NCBI GenBank assembly: GCA_015489295.1
Contig: WGAB01000033.1
Span: forward strand, 1 to 8,445
Source: Caldifarciminota bacterium
GTDB lineage: Bacteria; WOR-3; Hydrothermia; WGAB01
Reading direction: 5' to 3'
DNA length: 8,445 nucleotides
The position numbers were made by a program, and so were the translations under genes. Of this stretch, positions 1 to 5,048 are shown in pieces (position 1 is the first letter of the stretch; each line of letters begins with the position of its first letter). Under the pieces are notes generated by a model that was not told the origin of the DNA, ran no database searches, and saw nothing but the letters and a program-made list of their open reading frames with translations.

Positions 1-842
1 ACCTGAGTGCCACCGTGCTGGACCTGGCCCGCCGGGGGTATCTCACCATCCGGTCGGAGCCGGTGCAGATCCTGTTCTTCACCTTCCATCGGTTTATCTT
101 TCGCTTGCAAAACCTGGATTTCTCGGGTCTCAAGGCTCACGAAAAGAAACTCTTGGAGGCGCTGTTTCCCGCTCCGCGCACCGAAGGTCAGGAGGTGAAG
201 TCCGGCAAGGTGAAGGAACAGCTTCGGGAGAAGTTCTCCGGGATCAAGAAGGCGTTTTACAGGGCGGTGGTCAAGGCCGGGTATTTTCCCACCTCGCCGG
301 AGACGGTGCGGGGGTCTATGGTGGCCGTAGGGATCCTGTGGTTCATCGTTTCGGTGGTGCTGCTGGTGAAGGCCTGGGTGTCGGTGGCCTATATCCCGGG
401 TCTCCTGCTTTCCGGCATCTTCATCATGCTCTTCAGCCGCGCGATGCCCCGCAGGACCCCCAAGGGGGTTCGGAAGTACCTGGAGGTCAAGGGCTTTGAG
501 GAGTTTCTGCGGCGGGTGGAGCAAGACCAGATCCGGCGGCTGGGCCGGGACCGCGACCTGAACGAGTATTTCTCCCGACTGATGCCCTATGCCGTGGCCC
601 TGGGCCTGGAAGAGCGGCTGCTGGAGGTGTTTGATGGCCTGCTGACCACGGCACCGAGTTGGTTCGTGACGGCTTCGGGCGACCCCATGAGCCTGGAGGG
701 GTTCGGCCAGAGCATCGCGAGTACCATGGGGAACTTCAACAACCTGTTCTCGGCGCCCACCCGTGGGGGCGGTGGTGGAGGCCTTTCGGGCGGCGGTTCC
801 GCCGGTGGCGGCATCGGCGGCGGTGGTGGCGGCGCCTGGTAA
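1..842 (+). CDS. DUF2207 family predicted membrane protein, C-terminal part (5' end outside window)
   Basis: The open frame already runs at position 3 (reading LSATVLDLARRGYLTI) before any start codon, so this is the last 279 residues of a longer protein. LSATVLDLARRGYL is the typical DUF2207 segment that follows the first membrane span. Two hydrophobic segments follow, at about nt 315-371 and 381-437. Then comes the cytoplasmic family hallmark MPRRTPKGVRKYLEVKGFEE, followed by LMPYAVALGLEERL near nt 582-623. The tail is almost pure Gly with a terminal GGGGAW, also usual in this family. The molecular role of DUF2207 proteins is unknown; they are envelope membrane proteins often found near LemA genes. 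No LemA gene is visible, but the upstream side is cut off. The gene converges with the TOPRIM gene, from which it is separated by the repeat cluster. The family call is from recognised motifs and is fairly sure; function is not. Confidence 0.88.
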   Translation, partial: LSATVLDLARRGYLTIRSEPVQILFFTFHRFIFRLQNLDFSGLKAHEKKLLEALFPAPRTEGQEVKSGKVKEQLREKFSGIKKAFYRAVVKAGYFPTSPETVRGSMVAVGILWFIVSVVLLVKAWVSVAYIPGLLLSGIFIMLFSRAMPRRTPKGVRKYLEVKGFEEFLRRVEQDQIRRLGRDRDLNEYFSRLMPYAVALGLEERLLEVFDGLLTTAPSWFVTASGDPMSLEGFGQSIASTMGNFNNLFSAPTRGGGGGGLSGGGSAGGGIGGGGGGAW

Positions 843-1015
843 CCCGGGGCTACGGCCTCTGCAGTGCCCCCATCGGCCATGTTCAACCAGCAGAACCATG
901 CCACTCGTGGATTTATCCCCGCCTTCGTCGTTTCCCTATGCCTGGGAAGAAGCCGGTGGGTCGCCGCCGAAGTGGCGCCTGCCCTCTGCCTCCATCCTCC
1001 CCATAGTTGAGGAAG

Positions 1016-1038
1016 TCGCCGCTAAAGCGGATCCTACA
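1016..1038 (-). repeat. REP-like hairpin repeat, family A, copy 1 (minus orientation, flipped stem)
   Basis: Read on the minus strand it starts TGTAGGATCCGCTTTAGCGG and ends CGA. Head TGTAGGA and tail CGA match the other copies. The stem is the flipped form, CCGC-TTTA-GCGG instead of GCGGC-TTTA-GCCGC. Copy 2 follows 22 nt later in the opposite orientation, so the two form a head-to-head pair like a REPIN. Confidence 0.8.
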
Positions 1039-1059
1039 AAGGATCATGGCCATTGCCGC

Positions 1060-1083
1060 CGTAGGAGCGGCTTCAGCCGCGAC
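1060..1083 (+). repeat. REP-like hairpin repeat, family A, copy 2
   Basis: GTAG head followed by GAGCGGCTTCAGCCGCGA. The core GCGGC-TTCA-GCCGC is a perfect 5-bp stem with a 4-nt loop. A GTAG tetranucleotide next to a short GC hairpin is the hallmark of REP elements mobilised by RAYT (TnpA_REP) transposases. No such transposase gene lies in this window. Confidence 0.82.
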
Positions 1084-1140
1084 AAATTATTGGGGCGCGG
1101 CAGCTGGGGGTTACCTGGGGCAGCCTTAGCGCAGCGATCA

Positions 1141-1167
1141 ATTCGTCCCCGCCCCTGGCGGGCGGGG
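1141..1167. repeat. GC-rich palindromic repeat, family B, copy 1
   Basis: It starts ATTCGTCCCC. CCCCGCCC (1147-1154) pairs perfectly with GGGCGGGG (1160-1167) around a 5-nt loop. The other three family B copies start with AATCGTCCCC. Confidence 0.7.
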
Positions 1168-1176
1168 TTGGAGGGA

Positions 1177-1199
1177 GTTGCAGCCCTGCAGGCTGCAAC
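1177..1199. repeat. Perfect 9-bp hairpin (family D, single copy)
   Basis: GTTGCAGCC (1177-1185) and GGCTGCAAC (1191-1199) form a perfect 9-bp stem around the loop CTGCA. It sits between family B copy 1 and family A copy 3. Only one copy is in the window, so whether it is a dispersed repeat is inferred from its company. Confidence 0.65.
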
Positions 1200-1200
1200 A

Positions 1201-1224
1201 TGTAGGAGCGGTTTCAGCCGCGAT
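1201..1224 (+). repeat. REP-like hairpin repeat, family A, copy 3
   Basis: TGTAGGAGCGGTTTCAGCCG followed by CGAT. One stem pair becomes a G-T wobble (GCGGT against GCCGC), so the fold is kept. It runs directly into family B copy 2. Confidence 0.8.
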
Positions 1225-1248
1225 AATCGTCCCCGCCCCTGGCGAGCC
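1225..1248. repeat. GC-rich repeat, family B, copy 2 (truncated or diverged)
   Basis: It starts AATCGTCCCC and continues GCCCCTGGCGAGCCC. It matches family B copy 1 through CCCCGCCCCTGGCG and then diverges, losing most of the right arm of the palindrome. Confidence 0.6.
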
Positions 1249-1256
1249 CAACATCA

Positions 1257-1294
1257 AATCGTCCCCTCCCTCTGGGAGGGGATTGAGGGGAGGG
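1257..1294. repeat. GC-rich palindromic repeat, family B, copy 3
   Basis: It starts AATCGTCCCC. CCCCTCCC (1263-1270) pairs perfectly with GGGAGGGG (1274-1281) around a 3-nt loop, followed by ATTGAGGGGAGGG. The arms differ from copy 1 (CCCCTCCC against CCCCGCCC), but both arms changed together, so pairing is preserved. Confidence 0.7.
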
Positions 1295-1296
1295 CA

Positions 1297-1331
1297 TTTT
1301 GGAGTGCGGCACCTGGGTGCCGCTCTGGAAT
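1297..1331 (+). repeat. Hairpin repeat, family C, left copy
   Basis: TTTTGGAGTGCGGCACC is followed by TGGGTGCCGC. GCGGCAC (1306-1312) pairs with GTGCCGC (1317-1323). An inverted relative lies at 1399-1433. The shared flank GGAGTGCGG outside the stem shows that the two are copies of one element and not just chance palindromes. Confidence 0.7.
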
Positions 1332-1398
1332 TCTGGCTTGGAGCCTTGCAGTGCTGTTTAGACGGGAGCCGTGCCCTTTGTGAACGGGGAACCACCGG

Positions 1399-1433
1399 TT
1401 TTCAAAGCGGTGCCGAGGCACCGCACTCCAAGA
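1399..1433 (-). repeat. Hairpin repeat, family C, right copy (inverted)
   Basis: Read on the minus strand: CTTGGAGTGCGGTGCC, then TC, then GGCACCGC. GCGGTGCC (1407-1414) and GGCACCGC (1417-1424) pair perfectly. It shares the TTGGAGTGCGG head with the left copy, in opposite orientation. Both stem arms differ from the left copy in matched fashion. Confidence 0.7.
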
Positions 1434-1441
1434 GTCTGCCA

Positions 1442-1464
1442 TCGCCGCTAAAGCGGCTCCTACA
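1442..1464 (-). repeat. REP-like hairpin repeat, family A, copy 4 (minus orientation, flipped stem)
   Basis: On the minus strand it reads TGTAGGAGCCGCTTTAGCGG then CGA. Head and tail are identical to the plus-strand copies, but the stem arms are exchanged (GCCGC-TTTA-GCGGC). Paired at a distance with copy 5 in the opposite orientation. Confidence 0.8.
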
Positions 1465-1488
1465 AAGCTCCGAAATGTCCCCGCGGGG

Positions 1489-1536
1489 GCTCCGACACCC
1501 AATCCCTTGCTGGAAAGGAATCTCTGCTGTCGGAGC
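1489..1536. repeat. 9-bp inverted repeat bracketing 30 nt
   Basis: GCTCCGACA (1489-1497) and TGTCGGAGC (1528-1536) are exact inverted copies. The right arm is the head of family A copy 5, so the left arm looks like a remnant REP head. The pair gives a REPIN-like geometry. CCCCGCGGGG lies just to the left. Confidence 0.55.
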
Positions 1537-1551
1537 GGCTTTAGCCGCGAT
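1528..1551 (+). repeat. REP-like hairpin repeat, family A, copy 5
   Basis: TGTCGGAGCGGCTTTAGCCG then CGAT. The core GCGGC-TTTA-GCCGC pairs perfectly. The head has TGTCGG where the other copies have TGTAGG. Confidence 0.78.
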
Positions 1552-1570
1552 AGATTTTGTGAGTACAACA

Positions 1571-1586
1571 CCTGGGGTTGCCCAGG
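1571..1586. repeat. Perfect 6-bp hairpin (family E)
   Basis: CCTGGG (1571-1576), loop GTTG, CCCAGG (1581-1586). It lies between family A copy 5 and family B copy 4. A diverged relative, CTGGGGGTTACCTGGGGCAG at about 1104-1123, holds the same position between A copy 2 and B copy 1 but no longer folds perfectly. Confidence 0.5.
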
Positions 1587-1603
1587 GACAGCCGCGGTGA
1601 TTG

Positions 1604-1627
1604 AATCGTCCCCTCTCAGCGGGAGGA
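1604..1627. repeat. GC-rich repeat, family B, copy 4 (diverged)
   Basis: AATCGTCCCC followed by TCTCAGCGGGAGGAG. Only a short stem remains (CCTC 1612-1615 with GAGG 1623-1626). It ends just downstream of the TOPRIM stop codon at 1631, so it lies in that gene's 3' untranslated region and could act as a weak transcript end. No T-run accompanies it. Confidence 0.5.
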
Positions 1628-1630
1628 GTT

Positions 1631-2431
1631 TCAGGTGGAAACCGGTTCAAAGAACCCGTGGAGAGCTTCTATCCACTTCCCGAAGGCTGTTCGGACCAGG
1701 CGTTCGGGTGCTTTGTTCAGTACATGCTCCGCCACGGTGGCCGGGGAAACCCGAAACCCCACCAGCGCCTTCCAGATGTCCAGAGCCTGCTTGGAAGAGG
1801 TGATTCCCATGCCTTGCTGCTGGAGAAGGATCAGGATCTCCGCAAATTTTTGTCTGATCCTGGCATAGGGGTGGATGGTAGAGTAATGCCTCTTCTTGAG
1901 AGCCTCGAACACCTCCCTCTGGAGGAGCAGGCGGAGCAAGCAATCTTCAATCATGGCCTTCTTCAGTGGAAATGCGTGCTTTCCAATTCGGAGGGTCCAG
2001 CCGGGCATGCCGGCGTATATCAACAGCAGTTCGTTATTCTCAAACTCGGCGATATAGAAGCCTGGGGATGAGGGGAGTTCTTTCTTTTGGACTTTTGGAA
2101 TATCGGCCCCGAATATTCTTTGGAAAACCTCGTCTCGGAGATCCTCCGGGTTCTGGTGTTCATCCAGATCCAGGATGAGGGCAATTTTTCGACGCGATGC
2201 AGGCCGGGACGATTTGACATTTTTGATCAGGTTTCCAACAAAGTCGATCGCAGGGTCTCTCCCGCCAGGCTCATTGCGTTTAGGATAGATACGTTCTTTG
2301 GGAATGCGAAGAAGTCCCCTTTGATTCAATCCCTCCAGCGTAGCCCGATCTACAGCCCCCTCCACAACCAGGAAGAAATCAATCTTGGGATCCATAGTAG
2401 CGAAGGTCCAGCCCCATTTCTTCAAAGGCAT
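1631..2431 (-). CDS. TOPRIM-like (DUF3226-like) protein, partner of the OLD-type ATPase
   Basis: 266 residues. The N-terminal half has TOPRIM landmarks: FLVVEGAVDRATLEGL with Glu24, a nucleotide-binding-like strand ALILDLDEH with Asp88 and Asp90, and AMIEDCLLRLLL with Glu162-Asp163. The last motif, plus the C-terminal F..W...L pattern (AFGKWIEALHGFF), is what I recall of DUF3226. TOPRIM domains bind metal for nuclease or topoisomerase chemistry, so a nuclease effector is the natural inference. The gene overlaps the ATPase gene by 53 nt. I chose ATG 2431 because GAGGG (2437-2441) lies 5 nt upstream; ATG 2395 (17-nt overlap) would put the conserved VVEG closer to the N-terminus but has no clear ribosome site. 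DUF4435/AriB is the main alternative family. TOPRIM fold is likely; exact family is moderate. Confidence 0.8.
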   Translation of the reverse strand: MPLKKWGWTFATMDPKIDFFLVVEGAVDRATLEGLNQRGLLRIPKERIYPKRNEPGGRDPAIDFVGNLIKNVKSSRPASRRKIALILDLDEHQNPEDLRDEVFQRIFGADIPKVQKKELPSSPGFYIAEFENNELLLIYAGMPGWTLRIGKHAFPLKKAMIEDCLLRLLLQREVFEALKKRHYSTIHPYARIRQKFAEILILLQQQGMGITSSKQALDIWKALVGFRVSPATVAEHVLNKAPERLVRTAFGKWIEALHGFFEPVST

Positions 2432-3371
2432 CCAGGCCCTCGGGCGTGACGGAAATGACCTCTAATTCGTCGTTTTCGTGGAGGCGGGTGTAGAAAAAGC
2501 GCGCTTCCAGGCCCTGACGCTTGGCCTCTTCGTGGAAGGCCACAAGACACTCACGGCTGTGGGTGGTGGCGAAGATCTGGATGTCCAGATCTTTCGCGGC
2601 GGTCAGCAGAGCCCGGATGCTTTCTTGAAGGGAACGGGGATGCTGATGATTCTCGGGTTCTTCCAAAAGCAAGGCTCCCTTTGCTGCCGCGGATGCGGTA
2701 AACAGCATCCGCATGGTGCGTTTCGCCCCATCCCCCAGATCCTCAAAGCGGATCGCCCGGTCCTTCAGTTTCAAATAAAGGATTTGATCGGGCGTATAGG
2801 TCATGTTTTTAACCGGAAGGCCAAATACTTTCTGTAAAACTCGATAAAGCGCTTCATCCAGGTTTTTCTTCAGAAGGTCCTCGAAGAAGATTTCCTCAGG
2901 TTTTCGAGGATCTTCCATGGCGAAGATCATCTGGGTACGGTTAAAGAAAAGGGAAACGGAACTAGGGACAGCCACTATACTTCGAGTCTGTTCTTTTTTC
3001 TTAAGAGTAAATTTTTGGCTACCTGGGGCCATTTCTATTTTCAGTTGAAAAGGGTGTTCGAACTCATATTTGTAAAAGAAGTACCCAGAGATTTCGAAAG
3101 GAACCCTTCCCACAGCATTTCCTTCTCGATTAAAGATTACAGTTTGAACCCTCTCTCCGTGTTTTTGGACATTATACTTGGTATAGGAGGGGAAGTGCTT
3201 CCCCCCTTCTCCCAAAAGCCCTGAAAATAAATAAATGGCAAAAAGGATGCTGCTTTTTCCGGAGTTATTCGGCCCAACGAATACATTGACCTGAGAGAGG
3301 TCCTCAACTTTGCCTTTACGAATGCCCCGAAAGTATTCCAGGGATAGGGAGGTGATCCGCACGCTTTCCAT
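2379..3371 (-). CDS. AAA_15/AAA_21 (OLD-type, SMC-like) ATPase
   Basis: 330 residues with a complete ABC/SMC-type ATPase. The N-terminus has LEYFRGIRKGKVEDL leading into Walker A GPNNSGKS (33-40). The signature-like LGDGAKRTMRML is at 212-223. Walker B ALLLEEPENHQHP ends in the catalytic Glu238. The switch histidine is in FATTHS (His271). The middle, about 60-190, is the variable lid and is short, so the protein is smaller than most OLD or AriA ATPases. There is no TOPRIM in this chain; it is supplied by the overlapping downstream gene. Such ATPases usually dimerise and control an associated nuclease, often as a phage sensor. The start ATG has GGAGG (3376-3380) 4 nt upstream. Base composition is low locally: 3001-3060 has 23 G/C of 60, against 43 of 60 at 4381-4440 in rmlA, which suggests horizontal transfer. 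Family is sure; role in defence is inference. Confidence 0.9.
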   Translation of the reverse strand: MESVRITSLSLEYFRGIRKGKVEDLSQVNVFVGPNNSGKSSILFAIYLFSGLLGEGGKHFPSYTKYNVQKHGERVQTVIFNREGNAVGRVPFEISGYFFYKYEFEHPFQLKIEMAPGSQKFTLKKKEQTRSIVAVPSSVSLFFNRTQMIFAMEDPRKPEEIFFEDLLKKNLDEALYRVLQKVFGLPVKNMTYTPDQILYLKLKDRAIRFEDLGDGAKRTMRMLFTASAAAKGALLLEEPENHQHPRSLQESIRALLTAAKDLDIQIFATTHSRECLVAFHEEAKRQGLEARFFYTRLHENDELEVISVTPEGLDAFEEMGLDLRYYGSQD

Positions 3372-3375
3372 GGCG

Positions 3376-3380
3376 CCTCC
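3376..3380 (-). promoter_or_regulatory. Ribosome binding site of the ATPase gene
   Basis: GGAGG on the minus strand, 4 nt before the ATG at 3371. It supports this start. A TACAAT just upstream (minus strand) looks like a -10 box but is too close to the start codon to leave room for this site on a transcript. Confidence 0.65.
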
Positions 3381-3428
3381 ATTGTACAGCCCCTCGGAGT
3401 GACAAGGAAGGAAGCTGGTGAAGCACCG

Positions 3429-3446
3429 CTGTAGGGGTTCCTACAG
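3429..3446. repeat. Perfect hairpin built from two REP-like heads
   Basis: CTGTAGG (3429-3435), loop GGTT, CCTACAG (3440-3446). The arms equal the TGTAGG head of the family A repeats placed head to head without their cores. It lies in the leader region of the ATPase/TOPRIM pair, on the opposite side of that pair from the repeat cluster. Confidence 0.6.
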
Positions 3447-3477
3447 AATTTGCTCCAGGCGGGAGCGACGTGGGCCT

Positions 3478-3511
3478 CGAGGGAGTGGTCCCTCGGGCAA
3501 GGGAGCCCGAG
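3478..3511 (-). terminator. Two overlapping, mutually exclusive hairpins downstream of rmlC
   Basis: Hairpin 1: CGAGGGA (3478-3484), loop GTGG, TCCCTCG (3489-3495). Hairpin 2: CTCGGGC (3492-3498), loop AAGGGA, GCCCGAG (3505-3511). Both are perfect 7-bp stems and share 3492-3495, so only one can form at a time. They lie about 20 nt after the rmlC stop on its transcript, a terminator-like place, but no T-run follows. The role is therefore uncertain. Confidence 0.4.
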
Positions 3512-3531
3512 AACGGTTTCCGAGGCAGGAT

Positions 3532-4092
3532 TCAGAAGCCCAGGTCGGCGTCGCGGAACAGCGGGGCCGCGGCGTCTTTGGCGGAAAGGATTGGGGCCAC
3601 CCCCGGCGGCAGAGGCCAGGCAATGGCCAGGTCGGGGTCGTTCCAGCGGATCCTGCGTTCGTAGGCCGGGGCGTATTCGTGGCCCGACACCTTGTACCAC
3701 ACCCGGGCGGTTTCAGAGAGCACCAGAAACCCGTGGGCAAACCCCGGAGGAATCCAGAGCAGCGCGGGGGAATCGTCGGAAAGTTCCCGGGCCACCCATT
3801 GGCCGAAGGTGGAACTGTGCCGCCGGAGATCCACGGCCACATCGAAGATCCTGCCCTGCACACACATTACCAGCTTGCCCTGGGCAAAGGGGGGCACCTG
3901 GTAATGCAGACCCCGGAGCACCCACCGACGGGAATGGGATAAGTTGTCCTGCACAAACCGGTCGGGCAAACCGGCCGCCTCGAAGGCCGAGGCCTTAAAG
4001 ACCTCCAGGAAAAAGCCCCGGGGGTCGGCGTGCACCCGGGGGCGCAGGAGTTTCACCTCGGGAATGGCCAGGGGTTCCACCTCCAAGGACAT
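3532..4092 (-). CDS. rfbC: dTDP-4-dehydrorhamnose 3,5-epimerase (RmlC)
   Basis: Epimerises dTDP-4-keto-6-deoxyglucose at C3 and C5, the third step of dTDP-L-rhamnose synthesis in the cytoplasm, feeding O-antigen or other surface glycans. 186 residues, normal length. Visible family motifs: DPRGFFLEVF near 23-32, QDNLSHSRRWVLRGLHYQ with catalytic His63, the GRIFDVAVDLR strand near 80-90, IPPGFAHGFLVLS, WYKV with Tyr133, and LSAKDAA with the Asp of the catalytic dyad at 173. ATG 4092 is chosen: GGAGGT (4097-4102) sits 4 nt upstream and would be too close to, or overlap, the GTG at 4098. It follows rmlA by 12 nt and is surely co-transcribed with it. rmlB and rmlD are not in the window. Confidence 0.95.
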   Translation of the reverse strand: MSLEVEPLAIPEVKLLRPRVHADPRGFFLEVFKASAFEAAGLPDRFVQDNLSHSRRWVLRGLHYQVPPFAQGKLVMCVQGRIFDVAVDLRRHSSTFGQWVARELSDDSPALLWIPPGFAHGFLVLSETARVWYKVSGHEYAPAYERRIRWNDPDLAIAWPLPPGVAPILSAKDAAAPLFRDADLGF

Positions 4093-4096
4093 GGCC

Positions 4097-4102
4097 ACCT
4101 CC
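4097..4102 (-). promoter_or_regulatory. Ribosome binding site deciding the rmlC start
   Basis: GGAGGT on the minus strand in the 12-nt rmlA-rmlC gap, 4 nt before ATG 4092. It overlaps the alternative GTG at 4098 and so rules that start out. Confidence 0.7.
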
Positions 4103-4104
4103 GG

Positions 4105-4980
4105 TTACCGCCGGGCCAGTTCCAGAAGGTACCGGCCGTACTCGGTGTTCCTCAAGGGCTCGGCCAGGCGTTCCAGGTCCTGTCGGGTGATCCAGCCGTT
4201 CAGGTAGGCGATTTCCTCGATGCAGCCGATCATGGTACCGGTCCGCCGCTCAATGGTAGCCACAAACTCTCCGGCCTCCAGGAAGCTGTCGTGGGTGCCG
4301 GCATCGAACCAGGCAAACCCCCGGCCCAGCAGGCGAACCTGCAGCCGTCCCTCGCGCAGGTACACCCGGTTGACCTCGGTGATTTCCAGTTCGTTGCGGG
4401 CGGAGGGCCGGATCCGGCGGGCGATTTCCGGAGCGCGGCCGTCATACAGGTACAGGCCCACCACGGCGAAGTTGGACCGGGGATGTTCGGGTTTTTCCTC
4501 CAGCGAAAGCACCCGTCCAGACTCATCGAACTCCACCACGCCGAACCGCCGGGGATCGCGGACCGGGTACCCAAAGATCACGGCCCCTCCTTCCCGCTCC
4601 AGGCTCTGGCGGGCATCGCGGAGCACCTCGGGCAAGGCGTGGCCGAAGAACACATTGTCGCCCAGCACGTAGCACACCGAGTCGCCGCCCAGGAAGTCGG
4701 CACCCAGGATGAGCCCTTCGGCCAGGCCCCGGGGCTCGGGTTGCACCTGATACCGCAGGTCCATGCCCAGCTGGTGCCCATCGCCGAGGAGTTTCTGGAA
4801 GGCCTGCAGGTCCTGGGGGTTAACGATAAAGAGCACCTCCCGAATCCCCATGAGCATCACGATCGACAGGGGGTAATAGATCATGGGCTTGTTGTAGATG
4901 GGCAGGAGGTGCTTGTTCACCGTAAGGGTGACCGGATAGAGCCGGCTACCGCTACCGCCTGCCAGAATGATGGCCTTCAT
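4105..4980 (-). CDS. rfbA: Glucose-1-phosphate thymidylyltransferase (RmlA)
   Basis: Joins dTTP and glucose-1-phosphate into dTDP-glucose, the committed and feedback-controlled first step of dTDP-rhamnose synthesis. 291 residues, standard for the family. Nucleotide-binding motif [11 protein letters not shown] (6-16) with VNKHLLP (21-27), [10 protein letters not shown] with the metal-binding Asp108, [31 protein letters not shown] around 159-180 with sugar-phosphate-binding Lys163, and [12 protein letters not shown]. The C-terminal [16 protein letters not shown] is also typical. ATG 4980 gives the usual MKAIILAGG start and has GGAGAGGG 6 nt upstream; the TTG two codons earlier is less likely. 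It lies 68 nt after EndoQ, a gap that may hold its own promoter. Confidence 0.96.
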   Translation of the reverse strand: MKAIILAGGSGSRLYPVTLTVNKHLLPIYNKPMIYYPLSIVMLMGIREVLFIVNPQDLQAFQKLLGDGHQLGMDLRYQVQPEPRGLAEGLILGADFLGGDSVCYVLGDNVFFGHALPEVLRDARQSLEREGGAVIFGYPVRDPRRFGVVEFDESGRVLSLEEKPEHPRSNFAVVGLYLYDGRAPEIARRIRPSARNELEITEVNRVYLREGRLQVRLLGRGFAWFDAGTHDSFLEAGEFVATIERRTGTMIGCIEEIAYLNGWITRQDLERLAEPLRNTEYGRYLLELARR

Positions 4981-4986
4981 GGGCAA

Positions 4987-4994
4987 CCCTCTCC
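4987..4994 (-). promoter_or_regulatory. Ribosome binding site of rmlA
   Basis: GGAGAGGG on the minus strand, 6 nt before ATG 4980. It favours ATG 4980 over the upstream TTG 4986, which it would nearly touch. Confidence 0.6.
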
Positions 4995-5018
4995 ACAGTG
5001 GGTTTGGGGGATGTGGGT

Positions 5019-5024
5019 ATCATA
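5019..5024 (-). promoter_or_regulatory. Possible -10 box for rmlA-rmlC
   Basis: TATGAT on the minus strand, one base from the TATAAT consensus, about 40 nt before the rmlA start in the only sizeable gap of the leftward gene run. No recognisable -35 element lies at the right distance (CTGCAG at 17 nt). Weak evidence. Confidence 0.25.
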
Positions 5025-5048
5025 ACGCGGCCTTCGACCGGCTGCAGG

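Larger units (their letters stand above)
843..1630. other. Gene-free spacer filled with short palindromic repeats
   Basis: This 788-nt stretch lies between two convergent genes. I see no credible gene: the open frames here consist largely of translated repeats (for example the peptide RRSGFSRD from the REP-like element), which is a known source of spurious protein calls. From 1016 to 1630 nearly all the sequence is short hairpin repeats, listed separately. The first part, 843-1015, carries no repeat I can recognise and no convincing terminator. Confidence 0.85.

Noticed and set aside
843..875. Intrinsic terminator after the DUF2207 gene
   Set aside because: Only a 5-bp GGGGC/GCCCC pairing with a long loop and no T-run. 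Too weak to list.
898..1383. Apparent plus-strand protein starting MPLVDLSPPSSFPYAWEEAG
   Set aside because: After about 50 residues the frame reads through the palindromic repeats (RRSGFSRD twice). The protein has no family features and no good ribosome site.
1016..1630. CRISPR array
   Set aside because: The repeats are in mixed orientation, belong to several families, and have irregular spacing. They do not form a direct-repeat array and no cas gene is present.
1631..3371. Naming the ATPase and TOPRIM genes ariA and ariB (PARIS)
   Set aside because: Architecture is similar, but the TOPRIM partner looks more DUF3226-like than DUF4435 and the ATPase is shorter than typical AriA. Gene symbols would overstate the evidence.
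3383..3410. Promoter for the ATPase gene from TTGTCA and TACAAT on the minus strand
   Set aside because: The spacing between the boxes is only 13 nt, and the TACAAT box directly abuts the ribosome binding site, so a transcript starting from it would lose that site.
3477..3520. T-box-like leader, suggested by GGTCCCTCGGG
   Set aside because: The resemblance is on the plus strand while all neighbouring genes are on the minus strand. The T-box core consensus and a specifier loop are missing, and no aminoacyl-tRNA or amino acid gene is near.
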